DNA of 25,311 nucleotides, from the IMG/VR virus record IMGVR_UViG_3300043357_000086, positions 1-25,311 of that record, one strand, 5' to 3'. This document shows positions 1-5,480 of this stretch, piece after piece (within the stretch, counting starts at the first letter, position 1; the number at the start of each line of letters is the position of its first letter). A program made the position numbers and the translations under genes. The stretch comes from a virus. The notes below the pieces were generated by a model. The model searched no databases. It had not been told where the DNA came from and saw only the letters and a program-made list of their open reading frames with translations.

Positions 1-33
1 AACCGCCGTGGATGCCCGCACAGGCGCCCTTAT

Positions 34-63
34 GGGCTGGGTGGGGGCGAGGGGGCGGCGGGG
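34..63 (+). other. G-tract cluster, potential G-quadruplex
   Basis: Five G-runs of three to five bases lie at 34-36, 39-41, 43-47, 51-55 and 60-63 with loops of one to four bases, which fits the canonical four-tract quadruplex pattern. The stretch has no recognisable gene. More G-runs follow at 91-94, 99-103 and 108-113. Whether it folds is inference only. Confidence 0.4.
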
Positions 64-124
64 ACGTTATCGGCCTGTACGGGCAGATATGGGGCTCTGG
101 GGGACGCGGGGGGCTAGATCCTCC

Positions 125-138
125 GATTACGGTAGTTG
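125..138 (-). repeat. CAACTACCGTAATC motif, orphan copy with SD
   Basis: Exact consensus copy on the minus strand. It is followed at once by GGAGG (120-124), as at other gene starts, but no ATG, GTG or TTG lies at normal spacing. It sits just downstream of the stop of the 148-360 gene and may mark the start of a gene that is lost or lies left of the window. Confidence 0.85.
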
Positions 139-147
139 ATGGGTAGC

Positions 148-360
148 TTAGACCTGGTGCTCTGCGAGTTCGCGATTAAACTCGACCAGCAGGCGGCCAT
201 CGCGATCGTCCAGGCTGGCACACACCACGATCGGGTCATCGACGCAGGCGTTGTAGAAGTTAGCGGCGTCAAGGTAGCTATCATACTCGAACAGGTGATA
301 GCCAAGCTCGCCATGCTCGATCGCGCCGATGGTCACGACGAAGGGATTTTGCAGGTTCAT
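148..360 (-). CDS. Small hypothetical protein, 70 aa
   Basis: This leftward 70-residue ORF begins MNLQNPFVVTIG and is acidic, with several Asp-Asp pairs and many aromatic residues, suggesting a small folded cytoplasmic protein. I do not recognise the family. The start at 360 was chosen over a possible upstream start at 375 because it is preceded on the minus strand by GGAG about 8 bases upstream and, just before that, by a copy of the dispersed motif (374-386). The same motif-SD-ATG layout precedes the 2052-2279 gene. There are no membrane segments and no signal peptide. It could belong to the same leftward set as 987-1928, although 610 gene-free bases separate them. Confidence 0.6.
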   Translation of the reverse strand: MNLQNPFVVTIGAIEHGELGYHLFEYDSYLDAANFYNACVDDPIVVCASLDDRDGRLLVEFNRELAEHQV

Positions 361-373
361 GGTGGATAACTCC

Positions 374-386
374 AATTACGGTAGTG
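374..386 (-). repeat. Motif copy before 148-360 gene
   Basis: CACTACCGTAATT on the minus strand, followed directly by GGAG and the ATG at 360. The leader also holds TTATCCACC on the minus strand (362-370), one base off a DnaA box. Confidence 0.8.
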
Positions 387-938
387 CATGAAGGGTCTGG
401 ATAGTATGGAAGTATGTATCACGCATCCGTGAGGATACTTCCATTCTCGTGAGACGAAAATGAGACTTTGGCGGATTTCCAGGGGTTTTTCGCGATACTT
501 CCATACTTCTATTACGCATTCCGTGTAACGGAAGTATTCAAACACCAAAAAACCCAGGAGTAGCTAGGGCTACCGCGATGAACTTCTGCAACGACGTAAA
601 TACACCCCAAAATGGAGGGGTCCGGTTTCACGACCTATCGTGACAAACTCAGTCTCAGATCTCATCCTGCGAGACAGCCTCGCTAGTGGCTCCTGTTTTA
701 AAACATATAGAAGTATGGAAGTATGGAAGTATGAAAGAAAACTATTGAAAATCTGCCATAAACTGCGTCGAGATACTTCCAACGGTGCGGCCGGCGAACA
801 CGGCGCTACGGAAGTATGACCCCAAAATTGGTCGCTACGATAGTGACTGGGGGTTTTTGGCCCGGAAAGCTTCCACCACTATATAAATTGGTCGAGTAGC
901 GGCGGCGCAGGCGGCGCATCATTCGGTTTAATATAGTA
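387..938. other. Gene-free, A+T-richer region with iterons
   Basis: About 550 bases without a convincing gene, visibly richer in A+T than the flanks. Two minus-strand ORFs of 63 and 70 codons here have no SD, and their reading follows the repeats. The segment holds nine or more copies of GGAAGTAT(G) in both orientations and two copies of a CCACTA-TAGTG type palindrome. It is a candidate replication origin, centromere or operator array; nothing else is visible. Confidence 0.6.
404..818. repeat. GGAAGTATG iteron-like array
   Basis: Copies read directly: 408-416 (+), 435-442 (-), 495-502 (-) joined to a partial copy at 503-509 (-), 530-537 (+), three tandem 8-bp units at 710-733 (+), 773-780 (-) and 810-818 (+). 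The tandem block repeats GGAAGTAT head to tail with no spacer. One further copy lies at 3436-3444. Iteron arrays of this unit size are known in plasmid origins and partition sites; which applies here is inference. Confidence 0.75.
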
Positions 939-986
939 GTGGGGGCTTACGCCCCCACCCTACCTTGTAACCACTATAGTGATTGG
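834..986. repeat. CCACTA..TAGTGAYTGG palindromic repeats (left group)
   Basis: Three related elements occur: CTACGATAGTGACTGGG at 835-851, CCACTATATAAATTGG at 876-891 and CCACTATAGTGATTGG at 971-986. The last contains a perfect 10-bp palindrome at 972-981. The first matches the element at 2658-2674 in all but one position. They look like operators; the protein is unknown. Confidence 0.5.
939..958 (-). terminator. Hairpin after the 987-1928 gene
   Basis: GTGGGGGC, a TTAC loop and GCCCCCAC form a perfect 8-bp GC-rich stem. It lies about 30 bases beyond the minus-strand stop of the 987-1928 gene, where a terminator would be expected. There is no clear U-tract, only an A+T-rich TACTATATTAAA on the minus strand, so it could instead be a processing or attenuation hairpin. 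Confidence 0.5.
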
Positions 987-1928
987 TTAGGCAGCCTGGC
1001 CCAATGTAGTGGTGGGCGTGGTGGACTGGAACACGCGGCCGTTGAAGGGGGCGAACACGTCAACCACACCCGAAGCTGGCTCAATTACGGTAGTGGATGG
1101 GATAGGCTTGGGTCCGTCGAGCACTTCGGTCGCGGTCGCGGCTTTCACCTCGGCCGGCTCGCGCGCCTCGACGGCAGCGATCTCACGCATGTCCTGCGCG
1201 GTGACCGGGCGCGTGACCGGCCCGGCCTCGCCCAGCATCGCGGCGCGCGCCGCCTCCAAGGTTTCGACCTTGACCTTGGACAGGGTATCAAACGCAGCCT
1301 TCACGTCCTGCTCGGGGAAGTTGAGCGCGATGGTGGAAAGCTCATCCATCATGGCCTTGATCCGCTTGGCGGCCTTGTCGGCCTTGATATCCGGGTCGCA
1401 CTCGCGGGCATAGGCGGTGATCAGGTCGGGCGCGTCGAGCAATCTGCCGCGCGTCGGCAGGGCCTGCGTCGCGGACATCACGACATGGTAACGGCGCTTC
1501 CATGCCTTGCGTGCGGGCATGTCGGCGTCCTTGCCATTGAGCGCCTTGGCCAGGTCTTCGTCGGCCCACACCGCAAGTGCTGCGTCCATGATGGATGGGA
1601 AAGCCTCGCGCGTGCCGGGTTGCATGACCACGCGCAGCTCGTTGGCGAAAGTCTTGACGCTGGCGGGAAGCTTCGCGCCGTTGTTCGCCTCGGCGACAAG
1701 TGCCGCGCCCTTGTCTACCTGTTGCGCGGTCCAGGCGTTCTGCGTGGACAGCTCGGCCAGGGTGCGCAGCGTGCCCTCGCGCGTGACCAGCTCGTTGTCG
1801 CGCTTGCCCTGCACGATATCAGCTTCTTTCTTGATATCGTCCAGCTCCATGCTGTGGCGCGACAGCGCGCCCTGAATGGCGTTCTTGATGGTCTCCGCGA
1901 TGGTCGCGGTGTCGAGGAGCATGTTCAT
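987..1928 (-). CDS. Hypothetical helical protein, 313 aa
   Basis: This leftward 313-residue protein begins MNMLLDTATIAETIK and is mostly helix-forming and charged, with no membrane segment or signal peptide. I do not recognise the family. Residues around 155-180 are strongly basic (ARKAWKRRYHVVMSATQALP), which could suit nucleic-acid binding, but this is inference. The Thr/Ala/Pro-rich C-terminal third looks less ordered and contains STTVIEP, encoded by a copy of the dispersed motif. The start at 1928 is preferred over an upstream start at 1982 because AGGA precedes it and a full motif copy (1944-1957) lies just upstream, inside what would be the longer reading. A GC-rich hairpin follows the stop. 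Confidence 0.75.
   Translation of the reverse strand: MNMLLDTATIAETIKNAIQGALSRHSMELDDIKKEADIVQGKRDNELVTREGTLRTLAELSTQNAWTAQQVDKGAALVAEANNGAKLPASVKTFANELRVVMQPGTREAFPSIMDAALAVWADEDLAKALNGKDADMPARKAWKRRYHVVMSATQALPTRGRLLDAPDLITAYARECDPDIKADKAAKRIKAMMDELSTIALNFPEQDVKAAFDTLSKVKVETLEAARAAMLGEAGPVTRPVTAQDMREIAAVEAREPAEVKAATATEVLDGPKPIPSTTVIEPASGVVDVFAPFNGRVFQSTTPTTTLGQAA
1083..1095 (-). repeat. Motif copy inside the 987-1928 gene
   Basis: CACTACCGTAATT on the minus strand within the coding region, read as Ser-Thr-Thr-Val-Ile. Confidence 0.75.
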
Positions 1929-1943
1929 AGTGTGTGGGTTCCT

Positions 1944-1957
1944 GATTACGGTAGTTG
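1944..1957 (-). repeat. Motif copy before 987-1928 gene
   Basis: Exact CAACTACCGTAATC on the minus strand, followed by AGGA and, 16 bases after the motif, the ATG at 1928. Confidence 0.85.
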
Positions 1958-2051
1958 ATGGGGGGTTAGGCGCGGCAGACACAGAAAGAGAGTTGCAAGC
2001 GCCACACTCGCAGAAATCTAAGCCCGCCGACCTTGCGATAACGTAGGGTCA

Positions 2052-2279
2052 TTAGCGGGCACCCATGGCGTAGGCGCGGATGGCTTTGCTGCCGTGATAC
2101 ATCGCGCCCATGGCGTGGCTCGGCAGGTTTCCGGCGATGCAGCCGCCCTTGATCCTGCGGGCGCCGTTGGCGACGCGGGCCGGGCAACGCTTGATTACGA
2201 TGTTCGCGGGGGGCGCAACCACGTCGCGCTTGCCCAGCGTGGGGGCGAGTAGGAACTTGGCAGAGATCGTGGCTCGCAT
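2052..2279 (-). CDS. Small basic hypothetical protein, 75 aa
   Basis: This leftward 75-residue ORF begins MRATISAKFLLAPTLG and is strongly basic, with repeated Arg/Lys and Ala-Met-Gly patches and two cysteines. I do not recognise it. The start at 2279 is well placed: on the minus strand the dispersed motif (2290-2303) runs straight into GGAG and then the ATG. It lies immediately upstream of the 987-1928 gene on the same strand, so the two may be co-transcribed, each with its own motif at the ribosome-binding site. The basic charge could indicate nucleic-acid binding, but there is no clear domain. Confidence 0.6.
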   Translation of the reverse strand: MRATISAKFLLAPTLGKRDVVAPPANIVIKRCPARVANGARRIKGGCIAGNLPSHAMGAMYHGSKAIRAYAMGAR

Positions 2280-2289
2280 GGGTCACTCC

Positions 2290-2303
2290 GATTACGGTAG
2301 TTG
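2290..2303 (-). repeat. Motif copy before 2052-2279 gene
   Basis: Exact CAACTACCGTAATC on the minus strand. It is joined directly to GGAG, with the ATG at 2279 ten bases after the motif. This is the clearest example of the motif-SD-start layout. Confidence 0.9.
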
Positions 2304-2533
2304 AAGGTTTCGGGTTCGCACCCATCGTCAGCATGGCGAGCAGCCATGGACCTTGCGTGGCGCGGCCTTCCGCGCAACCTACTGCCTCCGCATGGTGGGT
2401 CCATGCATCTACGGGGTCGAGTGTCCGCACCTGCTGCGCTTGTTAGACGCATGGATGCTTAGGCGCCCCTGCCGGCATCATGTGTGCCGCGTTGCTGCGT
2501 CGGGGTGGATCTCATAAGGGGGTGGAAGGAACA

Positions 2534-2545
2534 ACTACCGGTAGT
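2534..2545. repeat. Palindromic motif variant ACTACCGGTAGT
   Basis: A perfect 12-bp palindrome made of two facing ACTAC half-sites, preceded by CA as in the consensus. It lies just left of the G-rich run and is not attached to a start codon. Confidence 0.6.
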
Positions 2546-2547
2546 CA

Positions 2548-2592
2548 GGGGGGCTGGGGGGCCGGGGGGAGTATTGGACAGGGGTGGGGGGG
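2548..2592 (+). other. Long G-tract run, potential G-quadruplex
   Basis: Three runs of six Gs (2548-2553, 2556-2561, 2564-2569) are separated by two-base loops, then GGGG at 2581-2584 and seven Gs at 2586-2592. It is one of the most strand-asymmetric stretches in the window and lies in a gene-free region. Folding is inference. Confidence 0.45.
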
Positions 2593-2654
2593 TGCCTAGG
2601 CCGCGGTTAGGTAAGTCACTCACACGACCAGCACTTTTGAATACTATGTCACCG

Positions 2655-2693
2655 CCACTACGTTAGTGACTGGGAATGACCACTACATTAGTT
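2655..2693. repeat. CCACTA..TAGTGACTGG repeats (right group)
   Basis: CACTA-CGT-TAGTG (2656-2668) is a 5-bp-arm palindrome followed by ACTGGG. A second element, CACTA-CAT-TAGTT, is at 2681-2693. Together with the group at 834-986 they bracket the leftward genes 987-1928 and 2052-2279. Confidence 0.5.
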
Positions 2694-2732
2694 TTTCTAT
2701 CTCCCCGCCCCCACCCCACCCAGCAGTATCTC

Positions 2733-2761
2733 TTGCAGACTCGGGGGCACGGCCCTATATA
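2733..2761 (+). promoter_or_regulatory. Candidate promoter for the HTH gene, distal
   Basis: TTGCAG (2733-2738), a 17-base spacer and TATATA (2756-2761) make a good sigma70-type promoter reading toward 2861. The start would be near 2768, immediately before a motif copy and a DnaA box, so a protein bound there could block it. Confidence 0.55.
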
Positions 2762-2770
2762 ACAATCATG

Positions 2771-2782
2771 TTTACGGTAGTT
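2771..2782 (-). repeat. Motif copy fused to DnaA box
   Basis: AACTACCGTAAA on the minus strand, seen as TTTACGGTAGTT on the plus strand. Its last two plus-strand bases are the first two of the DnaA box TTATCCACA. Confidence 0.75.
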
Positions 2783-2789
2783 ATCCACA
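2781..2789 (+). promoter_or_regulatory. DnaA box TTATCCACA
   Basis: A consensus 9-mer DnaA box. Only one full box is seen in this region, so alone it does not prove an origin. Its position next to an HTH gene and upstream of a partition pair fits a plasmid-type replicon. Confidence 0.55.
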
Positions 2790-2804
2790 AGCAGTGCAAC
2801 TAGA

Positions 2805-2834
2805 TTGACGCACGCGGCTTTAGGCGTGTTCTAT
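2805..2834 (+). promoter_or_regulatory. Candidate promoter for the HTH gene, proximal
   Basis: TTGACG (2805-2810), an 18-base spacer and TTCTAT (2829-2834). The spacer contains CGGCTTTAGGCGTG (2815-2828), nearly identical to a copy just after the HTH gene, which suggests an operator inside the promoter. Confidence 0.4.
2815..2828 (+). repeat. CGGCTTTAGGCGTG repeat, left of HTH gene
   Basis: A 14-base element that recurs with one extra A at 3342-3356, so one copy stands on each side of the 2861-3307 gene. It is a candidate operator for that HTH protein. Confidence 0.5.
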
Positions 2835-2860
2835 TCACGAGCTACTAGAAGGGGGTCCAC

Positions 2861-3307
2861 ATGGCGCAAAAGAGTACGCCCAGTCCATCCACCCGGTCGC
2901 GCAGCCGCAAGGCCCCGCCGCCGGCCAACACCAACTACAATAGCCTGGCTAAGCGCGACAAGGAGCCGTTGCCTGAGATCGACGAGGATCTGGCTGAGCG
3001 CCTGGTCGAGCTGCTCGCCGCGATCACCGAGACCACCAAGCCGGCGACCAAGAAGGCGCGGCTGCTCGCGTTCATCATCGAGATGGACCGGCTCAAGCAG
3101 CTGTTCCCTACCCACCAGCGGGTCGCGGACCATATCGGCTGCTCGGTCGACAATATCCGCACCGCGCTGAACGACAGTATCAAGCGCAAGCTGGTGACCC
3201 AGGAGCTGGTGTTTGTTCCCGGTAACATCGCGCGTCGCGAGAGCACCACGCGGCGGCACCGCTACGCACCAACCAGGAGATTAGCGCCCGTTACTAGTCT
3301 GCTGTAA
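2861..3307 (+). CDS. Helix-turn-helix protein, possible regulator or replication factor
   Basis: The 148-residue protein has a basic, Ser/Pro/Arg-rich, probably disordered N-terminus (1-30), an acidic helix (40-58) and a helix-turn-helix near residues 84-112, where THQRVADHIGCSVDNIRTAL fits the helix, turn and recognition-helix spacing. The C-terminus is Arg-rich. A DNA-binding role is therefore likely. Whether it is a repressor, a partition factor or a replication initiator cannot be told from sequence alone. The SD AAGGGGG lies about 6 bases before the ATG. Two candidate promoters, a DnaA box and a motif copy lie upstream, and near-identical 14/15-base repeats flank the gene, which fits autoregulation. 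It is transcribed away from the leftward genes. Confidence 0.75.
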   Translation: MAQKSTPSPSTRSRSRKAPPPANTNYNSLAKRDKEPLPEIDEDLAERLVELLAAITETTKPATKKARLLAFIIEMDRLKQLFPTHQRVADHIGCSVDNIRTALNDSIKRKLVTQELVFVPGNIARRESTTRRHRYAPTRRLAPVTSLL

Positions 3308-3341
3308 TACTGATAAACGCCCAAATTAAAACTAAATAAAA

Positions 3342-3356
3342 CGGCTTTAAGGCGTG
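3342..3356 (+). repeat. CGGCTTTAAGGCGTG repeat, right of HTH gene
   Basis: Direct-orientation partner of 2815-2828, with one extra A in the centre, 35 bases past the stop of the HTH gene. Confidence 0.5.
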
Positions 3357-3435
3357 ATAAACCGTACCCGACGGGCAGTCGTTAAAAATGCGTTATTCTG
3401 GCTCGCTCCATTAATCTCCATCTAGACATTTGTCA

Positions 3436-3444
3436 GGAAGTATG
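3436..3444 (+). repeat. Isolated GGAAGTATG iteron
   Basis: An exact copy of the 404-818 array unit about 2.6 kb away, in the spacer downstream of the HTH gene. Confidence 0.55.
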
Positions 3445-3491
3445 GGGCGAGTCATTTTTACTGTGGCCAGGATGTCACACCGGGTTTTCGT

Positions 3492-3520
3492 TTGACACCC
3501 CCTGACTCGGGATTTAGATT
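3492..3520 (+). promoter_or_regulatory. Candidate promoter with motif over the -10
   Basis: TTGACA (3492-3497), a 17-base spacer and TAGATT (3515-3520) form a near-consensus promoter, starting near 3527. A partial motif, GATTACGGTT (3517-3526), overlaps the -10 and start region, as expected of an operator. Confidence 0.6.
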
Positions 3521-3526
3521 ACGGTT
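3517..3526 (-). repeat. Partial motif over promoter -10
   Basis: AACCGTAATC on the minus strand: the right half of the consensus is intact and the left half has diverged. A second partial copy, TACCGTAAT at 3552-3560, runs into the ATG at 3559. Confidence 0.45.
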
Positions 3527-3558
3527 TAATCATGGGGCTTCCACGAAGGAATACCGTA

Positions 3559-3897
3559 ATGCGCCAGCGGCCGGTCCAAACCTCCTCCCCTCCCGCGAGT
3601 CGGGTCCAGTTACAAAACGTAACAGACGCGCAACCGCTACTTCACATGGCCGTGCGCTCGCCGCCGCGGGCGGTGTCGCAGATCGGGCCGCCGGTCCCCC
3701 GCGTCCGCCGTGCCTCCGAGATGAAACTGGCGATAGATCGCGCGCTTGAGGCGGTCGGACGGCTGTCGGACCAGCTGGGCGAGGGCGGGGGCGGCATGAG
3801 CGATCAGGAGCTGGTTCAGGTCGCGCAGGGGTTCGTACGCGCCGTGGCGACCGCCGGGACCCGCCTCGCCTGTATCATAACGCCAATAAAGCTATAA
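3559..3897 (+). CDS. Hypothetical protein, 112 aa
   Basis: The start at 3559 was chosen because AAGGA lies 8 bases before the ATG and a promoter with TTGACA and TAGATT lies about 40 bases upstream; another ATG at 3532 lacks an SD. The first 55 residues are low in hydrophobics and rich in Arg, Pro, Val and Ser. From residue 55 (MKLAIDRALEAVGRLSDQLG) the protein becomes a regular amphipathic helix pair with a glycine hinge, which looks like a genuine small domain. An internal start at 3721 would yield only that part. I do not recognise the family. It lies just upstream of parA on the same strand, but a 109-base gap with its own candidate promoter separates them. Confidence 0.5.
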   Translation: MRQRPVQTSSPPASRVQLQNVTDAQPLLHMAVRSPPRAVSQIGPPVPRVRRASEMKLAIDRALEAVGRLSDQLGEGGGGMSDQELVQVAQGFVRAVATAGTRLACIITPIKL

Positions 3898-3931
3898 CTC
3901 TCCGTCGCGTACGGTAAGTAAGCTTTCAAGC

Positions 3932-3960
3932 TTGCCAGCTGTGGCGGAAGTGTATTAGAT
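3932..3960 (+). promoter_or_regulatory. Weak candidate promoter for parA
   Basis: TTGCCA (3932-3937), a 17-base spacer and TTAGAT (3955-3960). The matches are modest. Nearby AAGCTTTCAAGCTT (3920-3933) is a tandem palindrome, and GGAAGTGTATT (3946-3956) resembles the iteron, so the partition proteins may bind here. Confidence 0.3.
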
Positions 3961-4006
3961 CGCCCCACCCCGTCGTGCATACGCGCATGGCGTGGAGAGG
4001 GAAACC

Positions 4007-4624
4007 ATGAAGGTTGTCGTGCTGGCGTCGCAGAAGGGCGGCGCGGGGAAGACCACGCTGACCGCGCATCTCGCGGTCGAGGCGGCGCGGCGGGGTTCCC
4101 GGGTCGTGGTGGTCGACCTCGATCCGCAGATGGGGCTCATGGAATGGTGGAACGCGCGCGCGGCCGACACACCGGTGGCTGCCCAGTTCGCCGCCGCCGA
4201 CCTCGCCGCCGGCATCGCCTCGCTGCGGGAGAGCTTCGACTTCATGTTCATCGACACGCCGCCGGCACTCGGAGACAATATCCGCCTCGCCATGGCCCAT
4301 GCCGACCTCGTGGTAATTCCCGTGCAGCCCTCGCCCAACGACCTGCGCGCCGTCGGCGCCACTATCCGCATGGCCCGCGAGGTGCGTAAGCGGTTGCTGT
4401 TCGTGCGGAACAGATCGAACCCCCGGCACGTCCTTGCCAGGGAGACAGCAAGATTGCTGGCGGCGCACGGGCCTTCCGCTCATGGTGATATCGGGGACCG
4501 CACCGACTTCAAGGCGGCGATGGCTGAAGGGCTGACCGCGTCCGAGATCAATCCATGGTCGCGGTCGGCGGTCGAGGTCGCCGCCCTGTGGGATGTCGTG
4601 GCAGAACAGCTAGGAGGGGTTTGA
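4007..4624 (+). CDS. parA: ParA-family partition ATPase
   Basis: The 205-residue protein has a deviant Walker A motif, KGGAGKT, at 10-16 with the signature first lysine of ParA/MinD ATPases, the VVVVDLDPQ segment at 33-41 and the FIDTPPA Walker B segment near 81-87. It is short and lacks an N-terminal HTH, which places it with type Ib-like plasmid ParAs that work with a small ribbon-helix-helix partner. Such ATPases bind DNA non-specifically in the ATP state and move plasmid copies along the nucleoid. The start at 4007 follows GGAGAGGG; an upstream in-frame ATG at 3992 has no SD. The next gene overlaps by one base (TGATG). ParA in a phage genome argues for plasmid-like prophage maintenance. 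Confidence 0.93.
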   Translation: MKVVVLASQKGGAGKTTLTAHLAVEAARRGSRVVVVDLDPQMGLMEWWNARAADTPVAAQFAAADLAAGIASLRESFDFMFIDTPPALGDNIRLAMAHADLVVIPVQPSPNDLRAVGATIRMAREVRKRLLFVRNRSNPRHVLARETARLLAAHGPSAHGDIGDRTDFKAAMAEGLTASEINPWSRSAVEVAALWDVVAEQLGGV

Positions 4625-4854
4625 TGGCCAAGACGCCGATAAAATTATCAGATGGCCTGGTGAATGCCGGTAAGCGCCCCGCACTCGGGCCAACTACCGT
4701 AGGTCGGGTCTATCCTATGATGCTCTCGGTCCGCGTCGATCCGGCGTTGCTCGACGAGGTGAAGGACCTCGCGCATGCGCGGCGGCTGAAAATCCAGGAT
4801 GCGGTGGACGAGATGATGCGCAGCTGGGTGCGGACCAACGGCTCACGGCGCTAA
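4624..4854 (+). CDS. Ribbon-helix-helix protein, likely ParA partner
   Basis: The 76-residue protein starts at the ATG overlapping the parA stop (TGATG), with GGAGGGG just upstream inside parA. Residues 32-38 (MMLSVRV) form a beta strand, and 40-72 read as two helices (PALLDEVKDLAHARRLKIQD and following), the CopG/MetJ-type ribbon-helix-helix pattern. The first 30 residues are a basic, flexible arm. In type Ib systems such proteins bind centromere repeats and repress the par operon, so the likely role is centromere binding. The gene carries a copy of the dispersed motif (4691-4702), read as Pro-Thr-Thr-Val-Gly. Its DNA target is not known; the dispersed motif and the iterons are both candidates. 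Confidence 0.75.
   Translation: MAKTPIKLSDGLVNAGKRPALGPTTVGRVYPMMLSVRVDPALLDEVKDLAHARRLKIQDAVDEMMRSWVRTNGSRR
4691..4702 (+). repeat. Motif copy inside the RHH gene
   Basis: CAACTACCGTAG within coding sequence, read as Thr-Thr-Val in the gene's frame. Confidence 0.75.
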
Positions 4855-4878
4855 ATGCAAGCAAGTTTGCCGGTAAGA

Positions 4879-5367
4879 TTACGAGGATGGGCGCCCCCCG
4901 CTCCCCATTCTGGCCTGGGTCGCGGCCTTCTGCGCCCCCAAATGGGCCAGCATCCGCCGTTCAGCCGCCGCTGCATCCCACGGCACCCCGTTCCCGAGCA
5001 CTTCTTCCTTGATTTTACTTACTTTTCTTGCTCCGCAAGGTTTGCGGTCTGGGAAAACCAGGGTTTCGGGGGCGTGCAGGCGGTAGCGGTTGCGTCCCCG
5101 GCGCCACCGACCCCCAACATTTTGTTGTGTGTGGTCCCAATCGAGCAAATTGAGGGCTTTTAGGCGCTTTCTGGCCTCGAAAACCGTCCTTTCACACCAG
5201 TTTTCGCCCTCCGCCAGCTCGCGATCGGTCGGGTTTTCGCCCCCACTTTCGAGCAAAAACCGCAGTTTTTGGCCAATATTTACGTGTTTTTCGGTTATAA
5301 ACCGCGCCCTCAGCGCCTCCTTGAGGCGGCAGGTCCAGGCATAGGTGGCCAGGGATGGCAGGTGCAT
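4879..5367 (-). CDS. Winged-helix protein, possible replication initiator
   Basis: The 162-residue leftward protein has a helix-turn-helix near residues 47-77 (TDRELAEGENWCERTVFEAR, then a helix ending at LNLLDW), followed by a basic beta-wing type stretch, RWRRGRNRYRL, at 87-97. Helix, turn, helix and an Arg-rich wing ending in NRYRL is the arrangement of winged-helix domains common in plasmid and phage replication or control proteins. The C-terminal 60 residues are basic and low in structure. The start at 5367 follows GGAG at 7 bases. It converges with the parA operon, its stop lying 24 bases from the RHH stop. Replication initiation is an inference from context; a repressor role is equally possible. 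Confidence 0.7.
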   Translation of the reverse strand: MHLPSLATYAWTCRLKEALRARFITEKHVNIGQKLRFLLESGGENPTDRELAEGENWCERTVFEARKRLKALNLLDWDHTQQNVGGRWRRGRNRYRLHAPETLVFPDRKPCGARKVSKIKEEVLGNGVPWDAAAAERRMLAHLGAQKAATQARMGSGGRPSS

Positions 5368-5439
5368 GTCCGCTCCATCGAGCGGCCCCGCGAAAGATTA
5401 CATCGCCCCCACCACGCAAAAAAGGACTTGCGCGGTACG

Positions 5440-5448
5440 CAACTACCG
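5440..5448 (+). repeat. Half-motif CAACTACCG
   Basis: The left part of the motif is intact, then ACAACTATGG replaces the right half. It lies about 75 bases upstream of the start of the leftward winged-helix gene. Confidence 0.35.
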
Positions 5449-5480
5449 ACAACTATGGACCTTAGTGGCTAGGTCCTGTT

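Larger units (their letters stand above)
2308..2860. other. Gene-free control region
   Basis: About 550 bases without a convincing gene between the leftward genes and the HTH gene at 2861. It holds a perfect palindromic motif variant (2534-2545), a run of long G-tracts (2548-2592), two CACTA..TAGT elements (2656-2693), two candidate promoters, a motif copy and a consensus DnaA box (2781-2789). This mix fits a control region or a replication origin. Confidence 0.6.
3308..3491. other. A+T-rich spacer
   Basis: No gene is seen. The first part (3311-3370) is strongly A-rich and holds the second CGGCTTTAAGGCGTG repeat; an isolated GGAAGTATG iteron lies at 3436-3444. It could be part of an origin or simply the 3' flank of the HTH gene. 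No clear terminator hairpin was found. Confidence 0.45.

Noticed and set aside
710-733. Tandem repeats as a CRISPR array
   Set aside because: Units are 8 bases with no spacers of their own, so this is an iteron block, not CRISPR.
357-782. Minus-strand ORFs of 63 and 70 codons in the iteron region
   Set aside because: They have no SD and their sequence follows the repeats and their reverse complements.
939-1958. A 339-codon plus-strand ORF
   Set aside because: It is antisense to the 313-aa minus-strand gene, lacks an SD, and is rich in Gly, Arg and His from reversed codons, as expected of a shadow.
1966-2452. Minus-strand ORFs of 154 and 85 codons over the 2052-2279 gene
   Set aside because: They are alternative frames of the motif-led 75-aa gene and of the spacer to its right, without an SD or a recognisable domain.
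2484-2666. A 60-codon plus-strand ORF
   Set aside because: It consists mainly of G-run codons and has no SD.
4855-5163. A 102-codon plus-strand ORF
   Set aside because: It is antisense to the winged-helix gene, which has an SD and a domain-like HTH.
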